Below, piece after piece: positions 1 through 11,684 of a stretch of 64,000 bases of DNA. The stretch is from Solicoccozyma terricola (Eukaryota; Basidiomycota; Tremellomycetes; Filobasidiales; Piskurozymaceae), in contig BCLD01000019.1 in NCBI GenBank assembly GCA_001600875.1, positions 1 to 64,000 on the forward strand, written 5' to 3'. The notes under the pieces are model-generated. The model was not told the DNA's origin and did no database searches. It was given only the letters and a program-made list of their open reading frames with translations. The position numbers were made by a program, and so were the translations under genes. Position 1 is the first letter of the stretch; each line of letters starts with the position of its first letter.

Positions 1-953
1 TGCAAATATGGTCGTTCGAGGGATACTGGCGTTAGCCGGGACGGTGCGGACAGGACTGGCGAGCAGCCAGGGTTTCCCGTCCGTTTTTAGGTACATAAGG
101 AAGCCTTCTGTACGTCTCTTCATATTGCTCTCTTCCCTCGAGCAATATTATCAATTGTATGCCCACATAGAGCATCACACGAGCGACCTTTGCCCATAGG
201 CGTTCAAGCTAGACCTCTTACTTCGCCAGCTGCCACGCTTGCACCCACGTACACGTACCCAGGCCGCTACCCATCGACGTCGACGGACAGCGACGCGCTA
301 TAGGACATAGCTGATCGAACATTGGATAGAGAGTCAGGTGACTTGTCTATCTCGAACGTGGCGATCGACGTTAGATCGTTACAACAACGTATCCTTGGAC
401 AACTTCAACGACGAGTTAATAGGACATTCTCAACACGAGGCATGCTTCTCCGCACGTGACACCTCTGACACGTCATCACGGGGAACTTACGCCGGATCGG
501 GCTACTTCCTTCAACAATAGGACTTTAAACCGTCAAAACGTTCTTTGCGACATTCTGGCTTAACTTCGAGACAGGGACAACCTCGAAACGCGAACTGTCG
601 GACTGCTCGAAGCATGAATAACGGGTTTTCACGAAGCTCAAGATTCGGGCCTTCAAGTTTCGTTCCACTCTAAGCGAGTTCTCACACTCCAGGACGAGAA
701 CCTTCACCATACCTGGCCGCATCAGGATTTTTCTTTCCTAACAATGGAAACCACGAACGAATTGGACTTCGCAACGTCTCACCCTCTCGACTGCGACTTA
801 CGCACCTCTCAGGACATTGGGGCTCGAGAGTAACATAAAAGGAAACGGGAATTCCCTCAACAAACACCCTTTTTCCCCTCTTTTTTTTTTTTCACCCCCT
901 CTTCGCGACACACGATCCAATACGCTTCCTACACACTACCAGCATAACACGAC
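1..953. other. gene-free repeat debris
   Basis: No reading frame here resembles a known protein. Bases 326-385 recur, slightly diverged, at 2287-2347, so both flanks of the LTR fragment share sequence. This suggests remains of the same mobile element family or a local duplication. A pyrimidine stretch with a T run lies at about 870-900. Confidence 0.5.
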
Positions 954-1523
954 ATGCGATTCTTCCGCAACACCGAACCTGCTCTCATCGATAGAGTCAC
1001 TTGGCACTCTCCCATTCGAAACAATGGCGCGATTACAGACATTATCTACCACGTCTACATCTGCAGTTGCAAGGATTTTCTTCCTATCGGATCTGGGAGC
1101 TCTACACGTGCTCAGCTCATCGCTCTGGGACTCGTCAATGTGGACATTATGCTCGGACACTACTGGACTTGGCACACAGTACGCCCTTCCACCGTGAGAT
1201 CCATCCTAGCTTTTAACGGATTCGACGATACGAGTTTTTTCATCAATAAACTTCCCACCGACGAATCTAAAGCTTTGAAGGATCTCATTGCTTTCTCGAT
1301 CTCGCACAAATGGTTCCCTGGTATGACTTCGGACATCGCGGACGACCTCATCGCGATTGAAATCACGCGGGAGATCGACGAGCAAGACGATATTGATCGT
1401 ACCACGCAAAATTACATTGAAGACATCGAAACCGACGATGACATCGAAACCGACGACGACCTCGTTGAGTACGACGGAGGCTCGGGACGAGCCTTACCTC
1501 GGGGGGGGGGGGGGGGGGAGTGA
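954..1523 (+). pseudogene. C-terminal tail of an LTR-retrotransposon polyprotein
   Basis: An open frame of 189 codons ends in acidic repeats (IETDDD twice) and a poly-glycine stretch encoded by an 18-nt G run. It has no recognisable reverse transcriptase, RNase H or integrase motif. Its stop codon TGA at 1521-1523 is also the first bases of the following LTR, and the G-rich run just before it fits a polypurine tract. That arrangement is common in Ty3-like elements, where the polyprotein reads up to the 3' LTR. The upstream pol region is absent from the window, so this is a truncated copy. The assignment rests on position, not on protein similarity. Confidence 0.45.
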
Positions 1524-2051
1524 TGTAAGGATATGACCAATCCACTCGACACTGGACACGTCATCTCTCGTATACGGCCTCAGCCCCTATGCGTCTACGT
1601 CTGGATTGGGATACGAATCCTTACTCGACTTAACTCTATTTCTTTCGCTCTCCTCTTATGCCTCTTGGACTAATCGGGCTTCCTCGATTACAACCGATGC
1701 CCCTCGATTGCAAACGACGGATCTCTCTTACAATCGACGGACATCTCTAGAAACCGACGGATCTCTCTAGATATCGATGGATTGCTCTAGGACAGTTAAG
1801 ACATTCTTATTCTCCTTTTGCGCCTCGAGATATCGCCACTATCCGATATCTCTCTTCATTGTTCTGTACTATGGTTTTACTATAAAGAGCGCTCCCTTAC
1901 GGACCTCTTCTCTCTATTGTAATTCACCCTGTTAATGCATCGCATTCCACGACACTACATTTGCCACTCGCATCTCGACTAATCGTATATCGACTTAGGC
2001 TCGCTACCTAACCACTCATACTACATTAGATCATCGGATCCCAGCGTTACA
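1521..2051 (+). mobile_element. probable solo or 3' LTR, 531 bp
   Basis: The segment begins TGATGTAAGG directly after a G-rich polypurine tract (1501-1520) and ends GCGTTACA, giving TG...CA ends with a short inverted relation (TGTAA against TTACA). Inside is a TATAAA-like box near 1879-1885 in a pyrimidine-rich context, and degenerate repeats of about 24 bp (around 1682-1790) built on CGACGGATCTCTCT. A second LTR copy is not present, so the boundaries are inferred from the end motifs and the tract alone. Confidence 0.5.
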
Positions 2052-3592
2052 TAGTGAGTATAGGGATAGATCTGAAACTAACTTGCGTGAGTTCCCGAAT
2101 ACAGTCATAGCAGTCCTCTTCGGATCAAGCCTTTTAGTCCTATCTCGTAATACGAGGAGTCCGAAAGCCGCCAAGTCCACGAAGAAAGACCAGCACCTGA
2201 CATGAACACACAAAGATGACACCACATGGATCCGACCGAATCCGTCCGAATCCATCTAGACCCCAACAAATGCTGACCGATACCGAATAGAGAGTCAAGT
2301 GACTCGTCTATCCTCGGGTGTGACGATCGTCGTTAGATCGTTACAACCATCCGTCACTTGCCGATCATTTTCTCTTTCCCCGGTCGTCAAGACCCCAGAG
2401 GATCGGCACATGACAGATTAAGCCTTTTAGTCCTATCTCGTGAAACGAGCAGTCCGAAAGCCGCTAAGTCTACGAAGAAAGACCAGCACCCGACACCGAG
2501 CATATGATGGTTACTTATGACTCCCTTGACGCTATCAAGCTTGGCATCCCTTTTTTGCGCCAATTCCTCCCGGCGGGCCAAACCCTTCAAATTTGGCTCC
2601 GGTGGCAAGGCATGGGGCCTGCAGAGAGCATTCGGGGTTTGAATGCTCGGAGGATAGGGAGGGGTAGCAAACCGAGGCCTACATGTTAAAACTGCGGAGT
2701 TTGCAAAGGAAACTGCTGCATACAAAATGGTGCATTTCCAGCTGGCATCAAATCTTACCGCCAGACTAATCAAGTTATCAAAGGTCTCTTACGAAGCTGC
2801 TCGACCACCTATAATCGTCCAAGGAAGGTCAAAATTGGCCCAAAACAACTGGTGGTAGGATCTTGGGATTCCCCAGTGGTGTAGGAACACGGTGATGGTG
2901 TTCCTGATGACGGTTGTGACTGCAGTTGGTGTACATCGATCATGGTGAACTCGGAGCACAATCTCACGCAGCTGCAGCGATCTTATCAACCTTTCTCTTA
3001 CGACGTATTTGGTTAATTCGTGTGGCAACTACCCTGTGGGAATCACTCAGTCGCGCGGACGACTATTCCCAGACACACACTATCGTCGGCCCCAGCTCCC
3101 GCGCCGAAGAATAAATGTCACATGTCATATGACGCACGTGACCGGTGACACGTGATGCGTGCCTGGATATCCCATGGCTATATTTTCCCAAAATCGTATG
3201 TATTATTGGCTAACTGTAGCTTGTCGTTCCCTACGTCCCCGAATCTAACCTAGATTCTCGCTGCATGCTTCATGCTTCCGCCGCATGGGCGAGAAGCTGG
3301 TCCTGGACCGGAGAGTTTGGGATGTGAAATTCGTCTTTCGCAAAGGTGCAGAGCTCGGGGGGTTTGAGTTCCCATCAATGAAAGAGAGACGAGATAAGCT
3401 GCGAGGGAGAGGTATACATTGCTTGCGATCATCAGTGCTCCCTTGTAAGGTTTGCCGATCACTCAACGACTTGCACATATCAAGCACATATCATCTCATC
3501 ACCGCCACTCCTCGCGGACCCAGCCAATTATCGTGGCTACATCCGTCACTCCAAACACCTGTACATCGCTTGAACACAAGCGCAGTTCCAAC
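2052..3592. repeat. intergenic debris with 74-bp direct repeats
   Basis: Bases 2129-2202 and 2422-2495 are the same 74-bp sequence, starting GCCTTTTAGTC, with about six differences. Bases 2287-2347 are the second copy of the element seen at 326-385. From 2500 to 3590 I see no convincing gene. The last 200 bases are the promoter side of the MFS gene at 3593. Confidence 0.6.
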
Positions 3593-5557
3593 ATGGCGGA
3601 ACACGAGCACAGTTCCGACATGGCTGAACACGCTGAACACGCGGACACTCCCAACCTCGATCATGTCCATCGAAGACTCACCGGCCTCGACGCCGTGAAC
3701 TTCCCTATAAACACCGAAGCTGGACCACTCACTGATGAGTACCTCATCCGCACCACGTCTGGTTTCATCTCTGCCAGACGCGAGGAAGCAACGTTGCCCC
3801 CTATTGCCGAAAGAGAGCGTCTTTCCGAATCCACCACCATCGTAGGAGAAAGTTGCACTGAAAAGGGTCCCCAGGAGGTCAAGCTCGTAACCTGGAAAAT
3901 CGACGATCCCGAGGATCCTCGAAACTGGTCCAACGGCATCAAATGGCGAGTGGCAAACTTATCACAATCAGCGAAGGCCAGCCCACTGACATTCTCATTC
4001 CATGCACACAGGGTCAGGACTATGGCAGTCACGTTCGCGTGTTTCGCGGTCGCCATCGGAAGTTCAATCGTTGTCATGGACATGGACGTCGTGGCCGAAG
4101 ACCTCAACACTAGTCTGCTTGTCGTTCACTGTCAGTCGAGGGATCCCCTATGAGCTTTCTTCCTTCATGGTAGCTGACTTTCCCCGTCTTCTTCCTTAGT
4201 GACGGTCACCTTGTTCGTACTCGGTTTCGGTATCGGTCCATTGGCGTTCTCTCCGCTTTCCGAAATGTATGGTCGTCAACCGATCTTCTTCGCCTCCCTG
4301 GGTCTCTACTTCGCCTTCACCTTCCCGTCTGCATTTGCTCCCAACGCCGCTACCCTGGTCGTAGGACGTGCTTTGGCTGGTATCTCCGCCTCGGCCCCCA
4401 TGACGGTCATTGGTGGCACCATCGCCGACATGTGGGACCTCGAGTACCGAGGTTTGCCCATGGCGTTGTTCTCCGGTACCGTCTTTATCGGACGTGAGTG
4501 GAATAATCATTCGCCAGTTACCTCGTTCGCCACATCGTTTGCTGACTTTATACCTTCTTGCCATCATCAGCCGTCATCGGCCCCGTCATTGCTGGTTACC
4601 TCTCAGCCGCTGGATGGCGATGGAACTACTACCTCCTCCTCATCATCATTGGCATCGCGTGGTGCACCACCACGATCTTCCTCCCGGAGACATACGCTCC
4701 TGTCCTTCTACGTCGTCGTGCGGCAAAGCTCCGCAAGGAAACCGGTGATCCGTCCTACATGACCGAGCAAGAGCGCAATAAGCGACCCCTGAGAGAAATC
4801 GTCAAGACTGCCCTCATCCGACCGATGGAGATGCTCTTCACCGAACCCATCATCCTCTTCATCACTGTGAGTCCATAGTGACCTCTATTCTGGGCTGTTC
4901 ACCCCGCTGACAAACCATATGCTTCCCTTTCAGCTCTACCTCTCCCTCATCTACTCGATCCTTTACATCTTCTTCTTCGCTTTCCCAATCGTTTTCGGAG
5001 AGCTTTACAACTTCTCTCTTGGATCGATCGGCTTGTCCTTCCTTTCCATTCTCATCGGCATGCTCGCCTCTTTCTTCACCATCCTGCCGTACCAGAAGAA
5101 GCTCTACCTCCGCGCCACAGCCGAGGCCGACGCTGCTGGACATGAAGTCCCTCCGGAGGCCAGGTTGCCGGTGATGATGGTTGGCTCCATTGCTCTTCCC
5201 ATCGGTCTCTTCATCTTCGCCTGGACCTCATACCCTCACGTTTTCTGGATCGGCCCGATGTTCGGTGGCGGCATATTCGGATGGGCCATGATCTCCATTT
5301 ACGTGGGCGCCAACTCGTACGTCATTGACGCATTCACGACATACGCCGCTTCCGCCATGGCCGCCAAAACCTTCATGTCTCGTGTAGCTGGTGCTTCGGT
5401 CCCCATGTTCGTCGACCAATACTACCAGAGCGCCATCGGTATCAACTGGGCATCCGCGGTCATTGGGTTCACCGCTTTGATCATGGTGCCCATCCCCTTC
5501 ATCTTCTACAAGTACGGCTCGAGAATTCGTGCTGCCTCGAAGAAGGCCAGCTCTTGA
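3593..5557 (+). CDS. MFS multidrug/polyamine-type transporter (DHA1)
   Basis: A 12-helix proton antiporter of the DHA1 branch of the major facilitator superfamily, expected in the plasma membrane. The spliced model is 3593-3945, 4012-4130, 4200-4493, 4571-4866, 4934-5557, giving 561 aa in frame. The family pattern is clear: DPRNWS-like pre-helix motif, FVLGFGIGPL in helix 2, SPLSEMYGRQ (motif A), VGRALAGISASAP, IGPVIAGYL (motif C), and a large cytoplasmic loop rich in charged residues. The start is ATG 3593; an upstream in-frame ATG at 3452 would add 47 weakly conserved residues. The first intron (3946-4011) uses a GC donor (GCGAGT), which keeps the frame and restores the expected helix 1. 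Substrate cannot be read from sequence. It sits 2.4 kb before the oxidoreductase cluster, with helicase debris between. Confidence 0.93.
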
Positions 5558-6929
5558 ACAACCCGCAATTCACAACCATTACAACTCTATCAAGCAGTCG
5601 ACGCATGAACCATCATCTGTAATATAAAAGAGATACTCCTCACTGAAGATTAATTATGATTGCCCAAATCCATTAACGATAGATATTCAACGTGTGATCG
5701 TCATGCCTCTCCCCAGTTCTTATTATAACCACGTCCAGTCCTCCTAACATTCTGACCACAAGGACCCTCCATCATCAACGACATCAGAACGAAGTGGAGA
5801 TGTCGAGACACCTCTTACATGAAAGACATGGCGTCTATACTGCTTAGGATGACGTTATCCAACGGTATGTTTTTAGGTAAAAATGAGGTCTCAATAAAGT
5901 CCTTGAATTTCATCATTAGGCCGGAACAGAAAGTTTCGACCTATGTAGGGATTACAAAATAGAGCAGAGACACCTGAAAATATCAGGAAAGGTGCGCAGC
6001 ACATGTACCTCTCGATAGATATCTTTGGAACATCCTTAAGTGACTAGAGTTAAGCTTCAAGAGGTGTTCTAACACTTGCATGATGCCACTCATGAAAGGC
6101 GCCCTATCTCGTACGAGTTGGGTCGAGCTGTCACGTGTAAATTCATCAAGCAGGCGGGGGATCCTCGAGTGTCTAAGTCAACCAATCGGAGAGAAAGGAG
6201 TGGTGGAAAGACGTGAACGGATATGAGGAGCCCGAGTAGACGTAACCCATAGCACCGCGGATGGAGTAATCGGTGGACGAGGATCCGCGGAACGGTGAGG
6301 AGGAGGCCTGAGAAAGGTCGTATCCTTACACTCGAATCAGCCATATCCCTCCCTCCCTTCGAACTTGCTTCAGCAGCAGCGGCAAGTGCATATACGGATG
6401 CCGACCCCAACGAGGAGACCCCGCTGTTGCCCGGCGTGATGAATCAACCTCACCGAAGGCACGCAACAGGGCGTGATCAAGGCCAACCAGCCGCGCGGCC
6501 CCTGCTTCACCTTCTCGCTCTGCTCCCAGATCCCCACAGGCCTCAGCGGCAACTTTGACTGGTGGAAGCGCACTTTGAGCGTCAGCGTCTCCTCCCAGGC
6601 ATTCCAATGGATCGTGTCTCAAAACGCCGGCGGAGCAGGCCATGACACGAACGATGATGAGATGGAGCCGCCTGGCGATCTGAAGATTATCACAACGGAG
6701 TATGGCCAGTTAGTATGGTCAGTTCCTCCTGTGGCAGCTGTCCATGGGGAAGGTTGTCGCATACGGGCAGCTTGCCATTCACCGGCTGCCGATGAAGGAG
6801 ATGGTGGACCGACGGCATGCCTGGGCGCGAGCCATCCAGTTGCGTTCGCGGAGGGTGCAGACCACGAGGCGAAGACTACGGCTATCAAAGTTTCTCACCA
6901 CTCTGCATTCTGCCTTCCATCTGCCAATC
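5558..6929. other. intergenic, no supported gene
   Basis: This begins with the 3' flank of the MFS gene and continues as unassigned sequence leading into the helicase remnant. Several frames are open between 6090 and 6900 on both strands, but none shows a domain I recognise. They may be the decayed N-terminal part of the same element. Confidence 0.5.
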
Positions 6930-6935
6930 CCTCAC

Positions 6936-7776
6936 AGGACTGTCGGTTCCTGATTATCGATGAGAAGTCGATCTCTCTAATCGACGACCGGTACGGGCCA
7001 TTCTCCCTGCCAGTTCACACCTTCCTTTCAGTGGCGTGAATGTGTTGTGGTGCGGGGAACTTCTACCAGCTGCCGCCCTTGGGAGGAAAGCCCCCTCTAC
7101 TCTCTGACGCTATCAAGGGCCACCAGTTGTATCGGGCATTCGATTGCACTATTCGATTAATCCAGGTCATGCGGGAGCAAGGTGGGGGAGGACGACATCT
7201 CAACTAGTGAGCTACGGGTCTACGGGTATCTCAGTTGTCACAGGAGAGCTGGGACCTCTTATGCACCCGTGTTGCAAACCAGCTCTCCCCTGCAGAGGTT
7301 GCAGCTTTTGACTCCGCTTTACGGCTCTACTTTACTACCGAGGAAGTGAGAGAAAACTGTGGTAAGTTAGTAAAGAGGGTTCTAGCCCATCACAAGAGCG
7401 CTACTAAGGCGACTGAGGATGAGGCGGATAATCTGTGCCCAGAGATCCACGTGTGTTTGGAGACCGGGTCATGCGTAGACTAAAATCTGAGGATGAAATG
7501 GGGCTCGTGAACGGTTCCATGGGTGCTATTTATGACATCACATGGGAGGATTACGGGCAGTTTGATGAGTATACTGGGCCGGCTTTTCCCACACTGTAGC
7601 CCAGGAGTTATACCTGTTTTTCCTGCTACACGTCAGTCTGAGTTCAAGGGGATTGCATGTTCTCATACCCAGCTTCCCTTACGGCTGGCATATGCGATTA
7701 CGGTCCATAAGAGTCGGGGCTTAACCCTTTCTAGGGCTCCCGGACCAGAGGGAGCATTGCCTAGGGCTGTCGTATG
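6936..7776 (+). pseudogene. decayed PIF1/Helitron-type helicase fragment
   Basis: Scattered but ordered helicase motifs of the PIF1 family are readable in three frames. They are FLIIDEKS (Walker B, near 6950), then CG-NFYQLPP with a frameshift near 7060, then a block with SWDLLCTRVANQLSP (7245-7290), [13 protein letters not shown] (about 7509-7545), and the C-terminal signature [20 protein letters not shown] (about 7670-7730). Frameshifts and stops separate them, and no Walker A (GxGKS) segment is visible. This is therefore a dead fragment. Such helicases occur as cellular PIF1 and as the helicase half of Helitrons; the decay and the surrounding transposon debris favour the latter. No Helitron termini were identified. 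Confidence 0.75.
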
Positions 7777-8003
7777 AACTTTTAGATTCGACCGGTTCCA
7801 CGTGCATTGACCTGCTCCACCTGCTTCCCACCTGCGTCCACCTGCTTCTGATTCCTCCACGCAGACATGCAGCTGGAATTTATCCGGATGCCAAGCTCGG
7901 GGTAGGCCGGTAGCATCGTGAACAAACTCTTATATTTGATCATAAGATCCGATCAAAACTGTTACCAGTCACCATCAACTTCACCTTCAATACAACCCAA
8001 GAG

Positions 8004-9005
8004 ATGGCATCTCCAGCACTCCCAACAAGCACCCGCGCTGTCCTGCAGCCAGATCCGAAGTCCACCAACCTCATCCTCAGCACGATCCCCCTTCCTGTAC
8101 CAAAACCCAACTCGGATGAGCACCTAATCCGCGTCCACGCCGCAGCCTTCACCAACGGCGAGCTCCTCTGGGCCGCGAACTTTCCTCTCCCAGCCGAGAT
8201 CACCGCAACACGGCAACCCGTCCCCTGCTACGACGTGGCAGCGACGGTGATCACCGCGCCTACCGATTCGCCCTTCCAACCCGGCACCGAAGTATACGCG
8301 CGCACGGATTATAAGCGTGGCGGATGTGCACGCGAATATGCTATCGCCACGACCAGCGAGCTGGCACGCAAACCAAAGCGCCTGTCTTGGCCAGAGGCTG
8401 CTAGCGTGCCCACGTCGGCGGAGACCGCGTGGCAGGCGTTGTTCGTGCAGGCCGGCCTGGAACCTCGTGTTGGCGGCGCGGCTGGGAAACGAATTTTTGT
8501 CAACGCAGCGTCTGGCAGTGCTGGCACATGGGTCGTACAGCTGGCCAAGTGGGCGGGTGCCTACGTCATAGGAACGTGTTCTGGGCGCAATGTCGATTAT
8601 GTGCGGTCACTTGGTGCTAGCGAGGCCCTCGATTATCAGACAGTTAATGTTAAGGAGTGGGCGGCGGAGGAGCACAGGAAGTGCGATCTTGTCATCGACT
8701 GTATTGGGCGCAAGAGCCTGCAGGATGCCTGGTGGGCGGTCAAGGATGGTGGGAGCCTGATCAGCATCTTTCAGCCGCCGGAGCAGATGAAGCCTGAAGG
8801 TATGCCGGAGAAGAGTGTCAAGAATTGGTTCTTTATCATGGAGGCGAGAGGTGACCAGTTGGGCACGGTCACTGAACTGATGGATCAGGGACTGTTCCAA
8901 GCTACGCTGGATAGCGTATATCCTTTGGAGCAGTTCGAAGAGGCGGCAAAGAAGTTGGCGAGCGGAAATACCAGGGGCAAGGTTGTCCTGGATCCCATGG
9001 CTTGA
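8004..9005 (+). CDS. zinc-free MDR quinone oxidoreductase
   Basis: An intronless gene of 333 codons, unusual among its intron-rich neighbours. The protein is a medium-chain dehydrogenase/reductase of the quinone-reductase-like branch: an N-terminal GroES-like barrel (residues about 1-125), then a Rossmann domain with the nucleotide-binding segment NAASGSAGTWVVQLAK (about 172-187) and DLVIDCIG. The catalytic and structural zinc cysteines of alcohol dehydrogenases are missing, as expected for NADPH quinone or enone reductases. Start ATG 8004 is preceded by AAGAG and fits family length. It is the first member of the redox cluster that continues with hydrolase, BVMO and SDRs. The true substrate is unknown. 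Confidence 0.9.
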   Translation: MASPALPTSTRAVLQPDPKSTNLILSTIPLPVPKPNSDEHLIRVHAAAFTNGELLWAANFPLPAEITATRQPVPCYDVAATVITAPTDSPFQPGTEVYARTDYKRGGCAREYAIATTSELARKPKRLSWPEAASVPTSAETAWQALFVQAGLEPRVGGAAGKRIFVNAASGSAGTWVVQLAKWAGAYVIGTCSGRNVDYVRSLGASEALDYQTVNVKEWAAEEHRKCDLVIDCIGRKSLQDAWWAVKDGGSLISIFQPPEQMKPEGMPEKSVKNWFFIMEARGDQLGTVTELMDQGLFQATLDSVYPLEQFEEAAKKLASGNTRGKVVLDPMA

Positions 9006-9475
9006 TTGGGATGGGCGAACGTATGATCTCTGTTTTGTGTCAGTTAAAACATAACAATAGTTTGGAAATAAATTCAATGTGAAGATATATTACATTCATC
9101 AGGCTTAGGTCTGGCAATCCACCTCGTATGGAGGAGTTGATCGCGCGGTAAAGGAGATGGGCGGGGAGAGAAAGGAGGGTGACGAGGGTGTTTGAGAAGG
9201 GAAACCATGTGACGAGTGTCACGGGAATTCCTCTGACACGACGACGACCTCCTATCGCCACCGCTATCGCCTCTGCTCTAGGATATCGAAGGGGATGCTG
9301 CGAGCCTTGCAAGCACGTGCTGCGAGCTCTTCCATGGGGCGAGGGAAGGAAAGGCATTCGGGTCGGTCGCGAATGCTCGGAAGATAGAGTAATATTTTTG
9401 ATTTATACATGATAGGCGCATTCGGTGTGACTACTTCCTACAGCCCCCCTCTCCGGATCCCGGTCAGTAACCTCC

Positions 9476-9506
<31 letters not shown>

Positions 9507-9539
9507 CAAGAAAAAGGTCGACCGCGATATCCCCCATCT
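9006..9539. repeat. intergenic with poly-C and (CT)n tract
   Basis: This is the convergent 3' region between the quinone reductase and the hydrolase. It contains a C run at about 9474-9486 followed directly by a (CT)n microsatellite to about 9507. No gene is seen. Confidence 0.7.
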
Positions 9540-11079
9540 TCACATTACCTCACTTAGCGCCCGAAGATGATCCTGTCGAGCTGCTTCAGCGATTGCTGTC
9601 TGAGGCTGAAAGGTCATGAATGCATGGAAGGTCCCTCGCCAGACACGCAGGCCAACTGATACTCCAGCATCGTCAAGGAGACGTGCATACGCCGGCGCAT
9701 GTTCAGCAAGACAATCGAGCTCGGCCCCGGTCACATCTGACGTGAGCAGCGAAAAGCTTAGTAGTCTGATTACAACTCTCCAGAGCCCGGCGATGATACT
9801 CACAGTGCGGACCTAGGCCCTTTAAATCGTCTGGTGACTGTGAACGCAGGGGTAGACCCTCCACAGGTCTGCTCTTTGAGTCACCAAAGACGTGGTAATT
9901 CGAGTCTTTCACGTTCTCCGGCGTCCAGATCTGTAAAGTTGTCTTTCGTAAGTATCCAGGGGGGCCCCGGGGCTGCGTTTGGGAGAAAGTACGTCGACTA
10001 CGCAGAAGACGTACGTGATATGCTCTCAAAGGGTGGTTATCCCGTTGTGATGGGTAGTGTAGACGGTCATCCAGCGCCGCGCTGTGGTCGGATTCGTGGT
10101 TAGCGAACTGACACGGTATGCCAGGGTTCACAAACGTGCTCACCTATCCAGGATCGTCAGTAGCGGCTGAACCTGCGTTCCGTCGTTCTTCAGTCTAATT
10201 GCGACTCCCGCAGCAAGTGCAGAACCGGCCGATGAGCCGAAGAGAGCAATTCTTTTTGGGTTAATTTTCAACTGTGAAGCTCCGACTTTCGACGTGACAA
10301 ACTTCCAAACTGCAAGAACATCGTTGGCCGCTGTCAGGAGAATGAGAAAATGGTCAACACAGCGTACGATTGGTCCCTATTGAGGATCACTGCTTACCAG
10401 CAGGATATGGATGCTCCGGAGCGAGCCTGATAACATGCGATGGCCGTAGGTAGATTGCCTTGTGAATATCCTGTACGGGTGATGGGATTCCTAGCGAAGA
10501 GCTCACCTGTAGGCTGGGCAGACCACGGTGTAACCGTTCTCGGCAAGGAACGAGTAGAATGGTAATTCGAGTCTGCGGGATAGTACACGGCGCTCAGATA
10601 GGGATGTAGAAGGGATATGAGATGAAAACGTACTCGGGTGAACCCATGATCAAACCACCTCCATGAACGGCGACGACCTGTGAACAGCGTATGAGATGTA
10701 TCAGACGATTGAGCTGCCAGACCTATTATTATTGTTTAGAACGAACCACAGGGAAGCCTTCAGGAGGTGCGTCCGAGGCAGCCGGGCGTAGCACCAACAA
10801 CCCCAAGTCGTCCTGTCCGTCTGGTCCCTTCATAGTCATATTTTCCACCGTGACGACGGCGGGGTCTGGCATCTGAGCAGGTGGGAACGACGCTAAGAAA
10901 GGTCTGACACCATCCTTCGGATGCGGTCCACAGTCCATGCCTGGGAAGAAGCCCAAGAACGGTTGGAGCTGGAGGTAACTTGAGGTAGTTTAGCGCTGGC
11001 TTCAGATGGAGGTTTGCAACACGTCCGGACTCACCTCAGGCAACGCTCTGGAGAAGTCATTGTTTTGGTCGGGCAACAT
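9540..11079 (-). CDS. alpha/beta hydrolase, HSL-type esterase/lactonase
   Basis: A hormone-sensitive-lipase-type alpha/beta hydrolase (Abhydrolase_3), likely a cytosolic esterase. Nine exons on the minus strand: 11035-11079, 10747-10968, 10634-10677, 10507-10572, 10398-10426, 10144-10330, 10015-10081, 9804-9930, 9540-9736. They total 984 nt, exactly 327 aa plus stop. Visible landmarks in order: oxyanion-hole motif HGGG in AVHGGGLIMG; YRLAPEHPYPA, diagnostic for this family; nucleophile elbow GSSAG (usually GDSAG); catalytic Asp in TGAELDC; catalytic His in GTFHAF. It is divergently transcribed from the BVMO over a 605-bp shared promoter. A BVMO converts ketones to esters or lactones, so an esterase next door is its natural partner. 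Acting on the BVMO product is inference. Confidence 0.9.
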
Positions 11080-11684
11080 GAGTGTGTTTGTATGATGTCG
11101 TAGGACAGGAAGGGATCTGTTGACGGAAGTTCACCAAGTGCACCTTGAATGTTCCCTGGCTGCCCTCTGACAATCCAGAACGCTCGCCTGTCGTAGTTGG
11201 GGAAATGCCCCGCCCCCGAGGACCCCCGAGGAGCATGGCATGTGGGGGCGTTTATCGGTTGGTTTGCAAGTCAAACAACAGAAAACCCCCCGGTAGTTTG
11301 TCCCAATCCCCAGGAGTGCCGAGCGATTGTTGTGTCCTTGACGGCGCGCTCAGAACGCGGCCGGGTCGATCCGATCGCGAATGGTACCTTTCCCGAACAT
11401 TGGGTATTCCCGGGAGAGATGTTCCGAGCCGGTTTGGAAGGGCAGCTGCGCTGCTTTCCGGGACATACAACCTTGGCCAGCTTCCGATCGGGGCCCTTCC
11501 CTTCATAGACCGGGGCCTTTCTCCACTTCCCCGCCAAGCGGCGGGGAAGTGGTGGGGACCCCACCCACTACTAGCAGGTACAATACGATATATGGGTTGA
11601 AGCCCACAAAGCGCCATGTTGGAAGCGAAACCCCTCCCTCAAGCAGCACTTCACTCAAACGCACATTCTTAGCACACATCCATC
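11080..11684. promoter_or_regulatory. shared divergent promoter of hydrolase and BVMO
   Basis: These 605 bp separate the start codons of two genes that read away from each other. The stretch is GC-rich and holds several GC-rich inverted repeats, the strongest at 11523-11552. Head-to-head placement suggests co-regulation. Confidence 0.6.
11523..11552. promoter_or_regulatory. perfect 13-bp inverted repeat in divergent promoter
   Basis: The arms CCACTTCCCCGCC and GGCGGGGAAGTGG flank a 4-nt spacer. Each arm contains GCGGGG on one strand, which matches the Mig1/CreA consensus (SYGGRG) known for fungal carbon catabolite repression. The repeat lies 133 bp upstream of the BVMO start and about 440 bp from the hydrolase start. 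Binding by a CreA-like or other dimeric regulator is inference. Confidence 0.5.

Noticed and set aside
2387..2773. Minus-strand frame over the 74-bp repeat
   Set aside because: It runs through transposon-type repeat sequence and matches nothing recognisable.
11145..11617. Overlapping long open frames in the hydrolase/BVMO promoter
   Set aside because: They are a result of GC-rich composition and lie between two well-fixed start codons; none shows a domain.
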